A DNA stretch of 64,000 bases from Vanilla planifolia (taxonomy: Eukaryota > Streptophyta > Magnoliopsida > Asparagales > Orchidaceae): contig CM043865.1 in assembly GCA_023846275.1 (NCBI GenBank), forward strand, positions 33,990,412 to 34,054,411. The letters are read 5' to 3'. Positions 1-12,839 of the stretch are shown one piece after another (the stretch's first letter is position 1; each line of letters opens with the position of its first letter). The position numbers and the translations under genes were made by a program. The notes under the pieces were generated by a model. The model did not search any database and was not told where the DNA came from. It saw only the letters and a list, made by a program, of their open reading frames with translations.

Positions 1-276
1 ACATGCACATCATTTATCAAAGAAGGAGCAAGAAAACTTCAAATTAACATGATTCAAAGGTGTAAGGTGCAAAGCACTATAGGCAAACAGGCACAAGATA
101 ACTTCAGCCAAAACAAGTGATATTACAACCTATGTATTATCGAAGTACTTAGTTAAAAGCATGAAAAAACTAGCGTTTTGCTCTTAAAAAATGTTGTTGT
201 CCTTCTTAACATGCACATCATTTGTCAAAGTGGGAGCAAGACAACTTCAAATTAACATGATTCAAAGGTGTAAGTT
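1..276. repeat. Direct repeat pair, 208 bp apart
   Basis: About 68 bp at position 1 (starting acatgcacatcatttatcaa) recurs at 209-276 with only a few substitutions. The 140 bp between the two copies is unrelated. The block starts at the window edge, so more copies may lie to the left. Confidence 0.8.
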
Positions 277-305
277 GAGGAGCTTGATTACAGGTATAAG
301 GGTTC

Positions 306-787
306 ATATACATGTGTAGGGTTGTGGTGTAAGACATGCTCTATGGAGGGTTTGAAATGTGAGGAGACAAGTGCGTGGCAAAAACTTGATTTGGTAGGTA
401 GTAGTTATGATTTTTCATTGGAAATGCAAAACTAGGATGGTAGCATCAACTAAATCTATTTAAGAGTTTAGATCGTGCACACATGCAAAACTTTTAAGGT
501 TTTTTCTTCATCCCTTTCAAGCTATTTGAGATCCAAGTGTGCATGCTATCATAGAAAATTTTATACATGTGTAAGGTTGTGGTGTAAGGCATACTCTATG
601 GAGGGTTTGAAATGTGAGGAGACAAGTGCATGGCAAAAACTTGATTTGGTGGGTAGTAGTTATGATTTTTCATTGGAAATGCTTTGATGTGGATACATTC
701 TATACTAGGATGGTCTAAATCTATTTAAGAGGTTAGATTGTGCACACATGCAAAATTTTTAAGGTTTTTTCTTCATCCCTTTTAAGC
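306..787. repeat. Tandem duplication with a 256 bp period
   Basis: The stretch from about 306 (tatacatgtgtagggttgtg) to 530 recurs from 562 to 787. Agreement is over 90% by eye, with one small insertion near 683-700. Reading frames here are created by the duplication and do not look like protein. Confidence 0.85.
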
Positions 788-839
788 TGTTTAAGGCATT
801 TTTGTCATCCATTATCATGAGTATAAACAGTGAGAAAAG

Positions 840-1795
840 CCTTTTAATCTCTTCCAAATCTAAGTAAAGATCCAAATGCAATCATGGTTTATTTGAATAT
901 TTGGTTTACCTATAAACCTTATTTCTATTGTTTTCTTGTGTTCTTTCTTCTTTAGCATTTTCATTAAATATCCTTTTTTGTTATATTTGTTTGACAAGAA
1001 ATTTATTTCAAGTAAAGATCTTTCTAAATATAGTCATGATTTATTTTGAATATTTGATTTTCCTTTAAACCTCCTGTCTATTTTTTTTCTTATTTTCTCA
1101 CTAAATATCCTCTTTTGTTATCTTTGTTTGCCAAGCAATTTATTTCAAGTAAAGATCTTTCTAAAAATGTAGTAGTGATTTATTTTAATATTTGGTTTTT
1201 CTTTTAAACCTCATTACTATTTTTTTTCTTTTTTTTTCTTTTTTCTCTTATTTTCTCACTAAATATCCTCTTTGTTATCTTTGTTTGTCAAACAGTCTAT
1301 TTTTAGGCAACCAAATGTCAAATTATTTATATGATTGTCTCAAAGAGTTTATCTAAATATCCTCTTTTGCTATATTTGTTTGACAAGTAATTTATTTCAA
1401 GTAAAGATTTTTCTAAATATAGTCATGATTTATTCTGAATATTTGGTTTTTCCTTTAAACCTTATGTTTATTTTTTTCTTATTTTTCTTTTTTCCTCTTA
1501 TTTTCTCATTAAATATCTCCTTTTGTTATCTTTGTTTGACAAACAATATATTTCTAGACAATCATATGTCAGATTATTTATATAACTGTCTTAAAGAGTT
1601 TGTCTAAATATCCTCTTTTGTTATATTTATTTGATAAGTAATTTATTTCAAGTAAAGATTTTTTTTTAAATACAGTTTTGATTTATTTTGAATATTTGGT
1701 TTCCCTTTTATATTTTGTTTGACAAATAGTCTATTTTTAGGCAACCAAATGTCAAATTATTTATATGATTATCTCAAAGAGTTTGTCTATAATGT
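840..1795. repeat. Higher-order tandem repeat of two alternating modules
   Basis: Two related modules share a core reading aaatatcctcttttgttat followed by ttgtttgacaa. In one module the core continues into atttatttcaagtaaagat; in the other it continues into tctatttttaggcaaccaaatg. The first type appears near 990, 1130, 1390 and 1630. The second appears near 1290, 1545 and 1725. Pyrimidine-rich spacers of variable length separate them. The mixed order suggests unequal exchange of composite units of roughly 250 bp. Confidence 0.75.
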
Positions 1796-2179
1796 AAGTA
1801 CAACTTTGCTAGTGTTCACTTTCAACAAGATTAACCATTATCAAGCAGTCCAAATATCAAAACAAAAATAAGTTTCTCAACTTCTAAAATTGCTAAGTTT
1901 GTCATCATCTCATGAAAGCTCAAGCCCAAATGAACCTCAAATTGCTAACTACAATACGAGAAGTTCCTTATGTAACTTCGTCATCTTCTCTCTCTTATTG
2001 GTATATTTAAGCACCCTATCTTCACATTTGCAAAGAGATATAGAGAAAGAAAAGAAAAAAATAGGTTAGAAAATAGATAAGCTTTGAAAAGACCTTTTAA
2101 TATGGTATTATAATAATAAATAATTTTTCATAAAATCAACAAAAGGATCCCATTCAAATGATAATAAAGATCTAAGTCA

Positions 2180-2380
2180 ATGGACATATTTTCTAGTCAA
2201 TTCTTTGAGAATGCCAATATTCATGCAATTAAGTGCACCAACATGAAAAATAAAAGATTCAATTATGGCTAAATATGAATGGACAAGTTATCTAGTCAAA
2301 TTCTCTGAGAATGCCAATATTCATGCAATTAAGTGCACCAATTTGAAAAATAAGAGATTCAATTATGGCTAAATATGAAT
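2180..2380. repeat. Tandem duplication, about 100 bp x 2
   Basis: Two adjacent copies each contain agaatgccaatattcatgca and aagattcaattatggctaa. The offset is 99-100 bp, with a handful of differences. Together with the blocks to the left it fills the sequence downstream of the last exon seen of the neighbouring minus-strand gene. Confidence 0.85.
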
Positions 2381-2868
2381 CGTATAATTACAAAATAGTC
2401 AATGTTAGATGTTTCAAAAGGCAAATTTATTAAAAAAATAAACAATTAAAGTATCATTAATTAAGTTAATGCAAAGCCCTTGTGGAGTTATTTAATAAAA
2501 AGGATGTGATAAGGAAATGAATCATGGTTGCTATATGTACAACTTAGTACATATACACGTTAATCTTTGAGGCCTCATAATAGAATTTCATAAATACAAG
2601 TAAATTATCATACAAGTCTTTATTTTCACATTTTGTTCAATTGTGAGGATCAACAACAAGTAAGAACCTTTCTGTTACATTTGTAACATCTGAGAAAAAC
2701 TGCAACCACATTGTAGGAATACAAGTTTAAAAAAAAAAACTATACAAGTAATAAAGCTTGCTGCTTCAAAAATCTTAAGACATACATACATACAAGTAAT
2801 AAAGTGAATTTATTAAAAACAATAGGTTTTCCGCTAAAGAAAAAAAAATGTTTGCAACATTTTAATAC

Positions 2869-5800
2869 CTTTGCATTATTCTCATCCAAATTAGATGTGT
2901 AGCTCAAGCATAGTTGCAACCAACCCACAAGTGAATGGTCTGGCTCGAGGTGAATAGGCCACCAGCGAGTTCTTTCACTCTACATAAAATAAAGCTCCAA
3001 CTTCTATGAGTGGTTCATTATCCCAACTTAAGAAAAGAAATAACTATACTGACATCATCTTTTGCCAAAGTAGCAACTTGAACTACAACTCTTCCATAAA
3101 ACTTCCCCTTTGCGTCATACACTTCAATATATAGATCATCTCCAAAACTATCAGGAAAACTGTCATCTCCATAAAAGAAATGAGCAAATAAAAACCCATT
3201 TGTTATGTACAATCATCACTAGAATAGCTTTACAAAAAGTTAACAAATACTAACTAAAATTACATACAGAGAATGTGTTTCTCCAATTCCAGGATTCATT
3301 TCAACCACTTCCTCTTCAACTGAACTTTTTAACTTTAATCGACAAGTGTGGGCCTCTGATATAAAAATTATTAGTAAAGATTACAAGGATTACTACCCTT
3401 ACTATAGTCTAATTCGATTTACCTTCCATGAGGTCAAACAATGCACTAGTTTGCATGTTGGCAGCACCAACTTTAAGTAAAGATGAAACTTTCTTAGCAT
3501 ACTGAGCATTGGCATTAATACAAGCCAAACTAAGCTTTGAAAAGCAGCTATCAATTGGAACACATTGTAAAAAGCATGCCCCACGAAGTGATTTCCATTT
3601 TGTTGAGAGCATTGAACATAGATTGGACATGCAACACTTGATAGTTTTTATGTTCATCGTTGCTAAATTCAATGAAGTGCTGCAACCTGAAGGCATGTTT
3701 GGAGACATTTTGACTTTTCGAACTGCATCAAGAACAAAATCAATATCGATGCAAACACAATGATGAATTGTGAACTAAAAATTAAAAGAAGGGTTCAAAT
3801 TAAAATAATAATTGCAAGAGGCATTTTCAAAGTAGCATTGTTTATTTGAAGAAGTGGTTTGTAGGAAAAAGTACCTTGAACCTTAATTTTTCCTATGACA
3901 TTTTTTGATTTGGATTGTGATCCTTCACAAATAGAACCAGAAAATTGTTGTCCTAGTAGCTCCTCCATCGGTTGTAACAAGATTTGTTGTAAGCTATGAA
4001 TGATTAAGAAATTCATGAGTACATTGGATAAGATAAATGCAATACTTCCATAGTTTACAAGAAATTACTATGAAACTAGAATTATAATTCTATGATAGCA
4101 TAATAAATTAAAAGAAACATGTTTTTAGGTTACTAAATGGCAATACAACAAGATGCATATGCTTTACAGCACATTCAAGAGAAGCTAGGTTCTTGAGCAT
4201 GCATCAAACTAATTTATCCAAAAAATAAAATAAAACAATTGCCATCATTAAACAAGGAAAATGTTGACAACATTTTACAGTTTTTAACCAAGAAAAAGTA
4301 AGATAAGAAATCATTCTAAATGTGCTAAACAACCAAAAGAAGGTGTTGATTGGCAAAATTTAGTTTGTAAGCATTGCAGTTGTCAATTGATGATAAAAGA
4401 AAAAAATGCTAAACTAGAAAAATATTTGTTGCTTTAAGTATAATAAAATAGAATATATTGTGGCTAAAATAGCTTAAATATGCCTTTTGTCCTTTAATGT
4501 CAACCAAATGTATAAACTTCAAATTTTGTAAACTTTAGTAAAATCTTATATAAAGGTAAGTTGCATTTTTCCATTAGGATTTTCTCGCTAATTGAAATTA
4601 GTTTATGCTATTCATATCTAATGAATCTAAATTTAAGGTAAATAAACCCTATTAGATAGAACTATGTTACAAAATATACAACCTTAGTTGCATTCCAAGA
4701 AATAGAGAATGAGAACCTTCAATTAAAGATGTCAAAAATAAAGAAATTGAATTTAATTTCCACTATTTCAAATATATATGTTACAAAATATAACAAGCCA
4801 ATAGTTGCATTCCAAAAGATAGAGAATGGGAACCTTCAATTAAAAATGTCAAAAATGAAGCAATTGACGTTACTTTCTACTATTTTAAAATATGTATGTT
4901 ACAAAATATAACAAGCCAATATATAACCTTAGTTGCATTACAAGTAATAGAGAATGGGAACCTTCAATTAAAGATATAAAAAAAATAAAGAAATTGAGTT
5001 TACTTTTCACTATTTTCAAATATGTATGTGCAATATAAGTACATAATAATTAAAGGAAGAAAGTTGATCTTACCTGAAAGCTTTTCTTAACAATGCACAC
5101 TCATTTTCCAAGAAAGGAGGGGCATCTAAGCAACCGCTAGCCCAACAATGAAGACAAAGTCGTACACATGCATCATAAGCGAGCATACAATGCCAAGGCC
5201 CTTGTTCACTAAAACAAATGGTGGCAAATTGAAGAGATTCTTATAAGGATTTATTATTGGAAAAACATAACTAATAAAGAGAAAAATTAAGTTTAGTTTA
5301 AGTAATCACCTAGCATGAAATTTAGGACGACGGGTTTGTAATGAACAAGTTTTTGTACCTTCTTTTATGCCACTCGAAGTGCTCCTTCAAATTAGATAGA
5401 TGAAACTCAATAATTCATAATATCACATATCAAAATCTATCATATTTATCAATTATGATATTAACTAACTTGAAATGCACATCACTGTTATGTTTTTCAG
5501 AATTAGAAACTAAGATCTCCTCTTTGACATAGGAACCATTCAAAACTTGTGATATTGTTGTACAATTCAATCTTGTGGATGACATTTCCCTTGAAGCGTG
5601 GGCAATTTCCTTTTCATGCCCATCAAATGGTGGTGCACTTGGGATGTTGGAGTGCTTGTCCTACACATAGATATTGTTTACAAATTAAACATATCAATAA
5701 CAATAATGCACTATAATAATCCAACTTATTTGAATGGTTGTGTAATAACAAAGAAGTCCCATGATATTCAAAAAAGGCTATATGATGTCTAAGTGAAAAA

Positions 5801-8085
5801 ATAATGACCTATTGAGAAGAAGTTGCATAAAACAAATTGTAAAAATAGGTTTTCTATCTCTGTACATTGCCAAATTATTCTTGCACATCAAAATGCATTT
5901 ATATGGAATGTGAACCTTAAAGATTTAACAAAACTTCAAAACAAACAAGATCAAAGCAAATTAGATAATATCCACAAAGTATTTTCACCTTTTTTCATTT
6001 AAACTTATATCATGTCATGTTTTTACCCTAAGAAGATTTTCTCTTTCATGTAGGTCACAATAAAAGTAGGTTACGAATGATTTTCAAATAAGCCATTAAT
6101 AAAAGTTGAAAATAAAAAAGTTCATAGTAAAAATTTATTCACATTATAGACTTTGAGCATTTGTATAAATTAAATGTGATTCTTGGAATAACAAAATGGC
6201 ATGCCTCTTAAACCTTGAACCAAATTTGTAAACATCATAGTTAGATAAAATAATTAAGGGTAATTTACAAAGCGCAAAACATTGATCAAATAACTCACTA
6301 ACTCACTCACCAAAATCTCAAGAATACATTTTTCATCTCATCTTAAGCATGAAAACCATAAATATGATATTCTTATACATTGTCTCTATCTTCCTATCCC
6401 CTTGTCTCCTCTCTACTCTCTTCCTCTCATTCCTCTTTACCTTTTCCTCTCCCACACTCTATCTCTACTCATCATTGACAAGTGCTATCCTACCACTATT
6501 CTATTTCTATCTATCTTTTAAATTATCTATCAGTCTATCTACCTATCTATATGTCTAACAAATAGTCCATAAAAATTTAGTAAACTAAAGTATTAATGAT
6601 AAACACATTGTACCTTAAAATATATCATACAACTAGTAATATAATTATTCTTTTAGAGCTATAACATATTGTGAAGAACATTTGGAGAACATTTGGTATT
6701 TTATCTTTCAATTGAGCTTATCTTCTTTTCACTTGAGTTTGTTATCCTTGCTTTATGCATAAGTGGTGCGTTTCATATAAAATGTTAGTTACATTGATGA
6801 CATTTAACTCCACCAAGACTTGCTTAAACACCTGATGCAGAGTTGTTGAAAGCCAAGATGAATTTTCCCAGACAAAAATATCATTCTCACATATAGTCAA
6901 TAAAATTTCAGAACATAACGGTTAAATGATAAACACATAGTAATTAGAAATATATCCATAGAAATAGAAGCATAATTATCCAATCGTTAACAACCTGTTG
7001 AAACGAATATTAGAAAGGAGTTTTGTATTTTGTCAAAGACTTTAGTTTAACATCTTCTATTATGCATGAGCAGTGTGTCAAATATAATGAAAGCAATAAT
7101 CGGCAGTTGCATATTGTTCCACCAGCTTGATCAAGCACAATGAGAAATGTTTTCACATATCTCTAATCTTCTACTTAATAAAAAAAACATTGCTTAAACA
7201 ATTAAAATAAAAATCCAAGTAATTAAGGTCACATTGCAGATTTTTGAAAAACATTTTTGTCCACCAAAATAGGTACCAACCTTCAGGGATTTAGGATCCA
7301 CGTCTTCGCAGGAGTCACCACTCGGATAATAATCCTGGTCTCTACAATTTCCTCCAAGGGCCTTGTCATAAATGCATTTGCCATTATCTCTGAAGCAAGG
7401 GTTCTCCACATCATGGCTGCCCTTTTTTTCGGCCTTTCCTTTGAATCCAAAGCTGTCGGCAGAATCTGACCACTCATCCCCCTCTTCATCGAAGTACCCA
7501 TATACAGTCGTTCGTTTTCCTGGCAAAGGTGGTCTCATGTCAGCAGCATCTCCTGAAGAGCTATAGGTGGAATATCCATCGCTCGAGTAATTGTTCTGTT
7601 GAGCAACTCTCTGCGTAATTCCGTCATGAACCTTGCAGGCGCCATCGAGTAGAGCCTGCTTCGAGATGTAATTCTGAGGAACACAGGATGATTCCGAAGA
7701 ATGCCGAACAGCATATATTTCGTCGGTGTCTGAAGACTCATCCATATCAGAACCAGATTCGGTATCTCCCGGCAAAGGCATGGCATGGGTAGCAGGAATG
7801 GACCCAACAGGAAGATGCCCACTTTTGAACTTCTCCGGAGGCGGAATACCAAGTCTACATCCACTGGCTTCGAAGTTTGGAGGAGAATGCATCCTTTGCC
7901 GTGTGTTTGAAACAGGTGGATGACCCTAGGTTTCAGCCCAAAACAATTTTATAGCTGGTTAAAACATCATTCCCAGAAAAAGATTATAAAACAGGATTAA
8001 GAAAGATTGAATCTTGGACCATTGAGCTTTATCTTACCTCTTGCACCCATTGAAGGGCGTTGGCGTCCAGTCCTTCGGTGAACAT
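2869..8085 (-). CDS. Conserved plant protein of the At4g24610/At5g65440 type, 5' half only
   Basis: Ten exons join in one open frame with GT-AG borders: 8085-8038, 7925-7281, 5660-5470, 5384-5310, 5208-5074, 3993-3875, 3722-3423, 3355-3268, 3159-3054, 2979-2869. Together they encode 606 residues. The start MFTEGLDANALQWVQE, a CRLGIPPPE block, acidic/serine-rich stretches, a PSAPPF motif, a cysteine-rich segment at about 320-364 (VRLCLHCWASGCLDAPPF), GKIKVQVRKVKM and a C2-like stretch (FPDSFGDDLYIEVYDAKGK, then RWWPIHLEPDHSLVGWLQL) all follow the family in order. The family was identified by remembered similarity. Its biochemical role is not established; the C2-like stretch hints at membrane or protein binding. 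Related proteins run to about 1,150-1,250 residues. The next conserved block (Arabidopsis LLYGPWKWLL region) is not on the minus strand from 2868 to 1, so the gene either continues beyond the edge after a long intron or is truncated. All exons are open with intact splice sites, so it looks alive, but exons 6-10 diverge noticeably. Confidence 0.85.
4665..5030. repeat. Three tandem units of about 116 bp in an intron
   Basis: Units start at 4665, 4779 and 4897. Each runs from tgttacaaaatata through agagaatgggaaccttcaat to a cactattttcaaatatg-like end. The array lies in the intron between 5074 and 3993 of the minus-strand gene and ends about 45 bp short of the exon at 5074. Confidence 0.85.
6345..6560. 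repeat. Pyrimidine-rich low-complexity tract
   Basis: A CT-rich stretch on the plus strand contains degenerate tctatctatct microsatellite runs near 6505-6555. It lies in the long intron between 7281 and 5660. The short hydrophobic reading frame over it is a composition artefact. Confidence 0.7.
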
Positions 8086-9510
8086 TGTGGACTACTGCTG
8101 TATGGACTCTAAAACTTCTGTAGAAAATCGTGTGACAGAAGACCTCTCTTTGGTTCTGATTATAGTGTCGATCCGAAAGGAAGAAGCGAAGAAGCTTAAC
8201 AGGCTCGTGAATTCGAAGGCAAATAAATCAGTCAAATTACGTTTTTGCTGTAAAAATGCGTGGAATTTGAAGGATTACAACACAAAACCAAGGCTTCCAA
8301 TAAATAACAGAGCTATTCCGCCTCTTAAGAGCTCCACAGCAAGTTCAAGCCAAGAGGAAAAAATGCAGGAGATGACCGTTGGTAGTCGTCACTAGAAGCC
8401 GGAAAGAACGATGACGTGGCAAAAGGAACAGTCAAATTTTGCAACGGTCGAACATCGTGGGGAGGAGAGCGGGTGGGATGCAGAGGGCCTTTCTACGATC
8501 TGATATGCACGTCGAACAGAGCTTACTACATCCATCGCATTCTTTCTACACGTGTCACGCATCACACGCGGCCGGACGCAGAAACCCCCATCGGTGCCTG
8601 CTCATATTGGTGTTCCAAAATTTTAAGTGGCATAAAAAATATTATATTTTCAAACGAGAAATGTTAATTAAAAATACTTCAGTTCCGTCTTTTCTTGGGG
8701 GGCAGATATTAAAAGTTAATTTAATAAATTAGTTACAGAAAAAATTACAACATTTTGCTAGTGCCCATGTATTCATTAAGAAATATTTCGATTTTCGAAC
8801 AATTTCTAATATTTTTTTTAAAATTTTTAAGAATTGTCTGAATTTTTTGACAATAAATGTTTTTTAATGTTGAAAAGTTGCTTGGAATTTTATTTATTCC
8901 TGAAAATAGAAAAATACATTTATATATTCGGCTACCATTTTCATAAGATTGAATGGACATCCGTACAGGTTTTGAAATGATGCCGTCTCTCTGGTGCCCT
9001 TTTGAATCTTCGGATTCAAAATTTGTTTGGCCATATTTTCAAAATATTATATTGTTATTTATTAAAATAAAAACCTTTAATAATGATATCATGACATTTT
9101 TATACAATTATTTTGAATGATAAAAAAACATCTGATTTTGTATTCATCAACTTCCAGCTCATCACAATTTCTAATGCTTTGAAAAGCTTAAGCACGAGAA
9201 AAAGATATCTCTTGAATGCTTTGAGACGAAGGATGTGATCATTAATATTGGGAAAAGGACATCATACCTTAAGGTAGACTTTAGGACAGGTTAGGTTAGC
9301 AAGATAATTCCCAATAGATATATTTATTAAAAGAAGAGATATGGATGACAAGATTATATATTAAATCGAAACTTATACATGTCTGTAAATATTACAAAGA
9401 AAAGCTCGAATAATGAATGCATGGCTTTCGAGTGCTTTTTGTAGTAGAAGAGAACTCCGTCCGTTACTTGGCCACATGTTTATTGGTATTGCGCCAAGGT
9501 TCATACTAAA
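8086..9510. other. Intergenic region between two minus-strand genes
   Basis: This 1.4 kb would hold the promoter and 5' leader of the gene starting at 8085 and the 3' end of the hydrolase gene ending at 9511. The first 530 bp is moderately GC-rich, as expected near a plant promoter. From about 8620 it becomes strongly AT-rich. No clear TATA box, RNA gene or transposon end was recognised. Confidence 0.5.
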
Positions 9511-12166
9511 CTAAACCACGGGGAGCTCATCTCCATCTAAGTTCTTCTCGATTTTTTCCAAGAAGCTTAGCACTGTATCCAGGTTCTTCTCATCTGCAGA
9601 ACCAAAGGCCTCGTTATAAGCTTAATGGTAACAGATCAGTATTTGTTGTGTTTTACACATATATTATGGGACACACATGTTGATATTATTTGCATACCAA
9701 TATGCTCCTTTCTACTTTCAACCAATACTAATTTATTTAACACAAGAAAAATTTGAGATAGGCTAAGATAAAATTAAGATAAGTTAGGATAAAAGTGAAT
9801 TAGGCATAAAATGTGTTTCATGATGGGTGAATTGGGGCTAGAGATTAGGAATTAAGATATTTTTCCCAGCTTAATCTCAAGCCAAAAAGGGAACTTCTAG
9901 TTATTTGTTTTTTATAAGGACCCATGAGACATCTACATAACAAAACAAAGTCATTCTAGTATACATTTATGTTTCATGAACGTTTTGATGCATTTAAGGC
10001 CATGAACACAGTTAAAATGAGTTTTAAGGAACAAATAAATGTTTGGAAATAGCTCCCCAACAAATGTGGTGGGTGGAAATTTTATATGATGCAAATTAGT
10101 GCACATAATTCCCACAGATGGCTATATTAAATTTTTCCAGTGAAACATTGAAGAAAAAACTTTCTTAACTAGTTTGTTTTGTAAAACAAAGAGAACTAAC
10201 CAATCCGAGGGACTGTATGCCCCTTTGGGTGTCGAACTACGTATGGCTCGACAAACAAATCCAATAGCGATTCTCCATGCTCCTTCAAAAAATCCAGTTC
10301 ACCTGAAAAATAAAATAATCTTAGTTTGGCTTACATTTTTTTTTTTTTGTTTAAAAAGCCAATGATAAAAGGATGATGCTGAAAAAAAAATTAGAAAAGT
10401 AGACTGTTGAAAGAATAAACAAGCAATTTTTGTTGTTGAGAACAACTCCCAACAACGCAAATACCATGGGTATGAATGGCTTACACCAAACTTAGCTCAG
10501 ATAAATAATCCAGAGTTAAGCCAATCAACCAATACAAAAAAAGTCTCTTAGATTGACTTCACTTCCAAAGCAAATAGAGTTAAGGCTTCATAACACAACA
10601 CATTCAACCAAAAAAAAGCCTTCACTTTGACATCCTGTGTGCCATATGGTCAAGTACTAGGTCAAGGTTACAGGTTGATAATGCTTCTGTCCAAAATATT
10701 AAAAAATACTGTACATTGTAAAGATTATTGTACAAATAACATACTCCCTCGAGTTGGTAATAAATTCATTATAAGAAATATGAAAAGTTTATAGAATAGT
10801 CTTGTTAGCGTACAATATTGAATACATGACCTCATGGCACCATTTTAATCTTTGTACTTAGCATGCAAATATAAGTAAACTTAATTTCAATCTATTTAAA
10901 AAGCACCAAAATTGAATAAGAACAATCCTAATCTGTGAAACTGATGTAGCCAAAATCAACAGAATAATTAAACACATGAAAATTATAATTGCATTTTAAT
11001 GAAACGTGGATCAAGTTGAACAAATAAAATAGCAACTGTTTAGTTCATTTCAATTACTCTAACATATGCTTTAATAAGAAGAAGGTTTTTCTTGAATAAA
11101 TCAAATAGCACCGATTTAGTTCATTTCAATTATTCAAACATATACTTTAATAAAAAGAAGGTTCTTCTTGAACAATTAAAAATCATTAACAAGTCTCATA
11201 ATGGACAGCAACATAGAGCAACAAATAATTAGCAAGTTTTGATTTTCCTGAGTTATAAACGATTTTTTTATACAGTTTCTTTTTTGGGTGTTGTTCCAAA
11301 AGAATCATTTTTAACCCAAATAGCTTATTTCTGAAAAATTATAGGGACACTTTGAGCAAATGATTATGAAGTACCAATGAAATGGAGGGAAGGGCAGCTG
11401 ATCTTGACATCATAAGCTATCTCGGCCACAGCCGGCGAGGGAAATTTCGCCCCACCGATGACCACTACGTACTTTACCTTCGGAACCCTCTTCAATGCTA
11501 AACCCTAAATCGATTTAATTGAAAAAAAAATACCATTCAATTTCTATAATTCAATTGTGGAGAAGTTTTCGTAACTGCCAAAACCAAGTCCTCACCTTCG
11601 CCTGATAACCCGGAAGTGCCGTGGAGAGGATCGCACCCTGTCGAATGCCCCAAAATCGAACGTTTCAAAATACCAAAACCGCAAAATAGGAATAAATAAA
11701 GAAGAATTTCAAGGAAACGAACCTGGGAAAATCCCATCAATCCATCAAAGGGGCCGTGCTTAATCATCAGATCCTCGATGTAGGCAAGGCAGGCATCAAG
11801 GTTTCTGTACTTCATGAAGCTCTAAAATTTAGGGTTTCAAAAAGCAAAGAAGAGCTCAGAAATGGGATCCGATGTAGGGACGAGGAACAAAGAGGGAAGC
11901 GATTGTACCTTGTCAAACTGGAACCACTCGTAATATGGGGGATCAAATATGCCTTCGACTTCTGATTTTCCCTCGGCGGGAAACGGCGCATCGGCGAAGA
12001 AAAGGTCGAGGCGGGCAGTCACGTGTTCCGGCCACTTTCCCATCACCTGCTGCCGCATGATCTCGCCGCTCGTTCGCATGCCGTGGAGGCACAGGAATCG
12101 AGGCCTGCGTCGGACCTGGTCATCGGCGCCGACAATGGGCATGGTCTCCAGCGAGAGGCTTCCCAT
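9511..12166 (-). CDS. FSH-type serine hydrolase (esterase-like, alpha/beta fold)
   Basis: Six exons form one 237-residue frame: 12166-11909, 11821-11723, 11637-11596, 11504-11375, 10302-10201, 9593-9511. The protein matches the FSH1/OVCA2-like hydrolase family common in plants. It has an N-terminal PRFLCLHGMRTSGEIM strand-turn, the nucleophile elbow G-F-S-Q-G (Ser118), the KVKYVVVIGGAKFPSP strand, and HPKGHTVPR with the likely catalytic His205. Asp180 in FIGELDF is the probable acid. The length is typical. The substrate is unknown; relatives act as carboxyl-ester hydrolases, and no signal peptide is seen, so a cytosolic enzyme is likely. At exon 4 two AG acceptors lie 7 bp apart; only the upstream one (coding from 11504) keeps the frame and the expected G-x-A-L motif. 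The start ATG opens the GC-rich first exon. Confidence 0.93.
11021..11172. repeat. Tandem duplication, about 76 bp x 2, in a hydrolase intron
   Basis: Copies at 11021-11096 and 11097-11172 share tagttcatttcaatta and taataagaagaaggtt-like segments. They lie in intron 4 of the minus-strand hydrolase gene. Confidence 0.8.
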
Positions 12167-12273
12167 GATCGATAGCTGTGGTCTCGATTGAGAGAGGAAG
12201 ACGAGCAGACGAGGCCTAATATAGAAGGCAAAGTCGGCGGGCTGGGGACGTACGTGTTCTGGTGTCTCGCGAG

Positions 12274-12286
12274 CACTTTATATGTG
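12274..12286 (-). promoter_or_regulatory. Candidate TATA box of the hydrolase gene
   Basis: On the minus strand this reads CACATATAAAGTG, close to the plant TATA consensus. It lies about 110 bp upstream of the start codon at 12166. The spacing fits a short 5' leader. No transcript evidence is available. Confidence 0.5.
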
Positions 12287-12839
12287 AGGAATCTTCAAAG
12301 CCGGCGGTCGGCATCAAGGTGCGGTAGATGAGCGTGGGAAAGGAAGAGTAGATGTCGTTCAAAACATTCAACTTGACATTAATTAAATTTTCCCGACTTC
12401 CGGGAAACCTTGTTTTAATTGGCTCCACCAACCCCGTCCGATTACATGGGATTTCTAAAAACTTTAGATATGATGTTATTTTGTTTTTTTTTTTTTTTTT
12501 TAACATACAAGTTTGACTCGATGTTTTAGTTTAGTAATATTATTTGGTATCGACAAAATGAGTAACCACTTCACAAATGATGGATATGAAAGTTGTTTTC
12601 GCCTTTTAAAAGCTTAGTTGTTTAACAAACATTTTTGTAAGTCATAAGTGGGAATATGTAGTTTTATTAGAAAGTATTTTAAAAATAAAATATGATATTA
12701 AAAAATATTATATGATTGAATATTATTTATTATGGATATTATATGATATGAGTATATTTACACGCATAAACATATTATATGTGAGCACATGTATGTATAT
12801 ATTGATACATATTTTTGATATTTTTTAGAAATTATGCAT

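Noticed and set aside
475-687. 70-codon frame in the left repeats
   Set aside because: It lies in the second copy of a tandem duplication; the equivalent frame is broken in the first copy and no protein family is suggested.
8060-8395. 111-codon plus-strand frame overlapping the first exon of the minus-strand gene
   Set aside because: It overlaps a well-supported exon and promoter on the other strand and has no recognisable domain.
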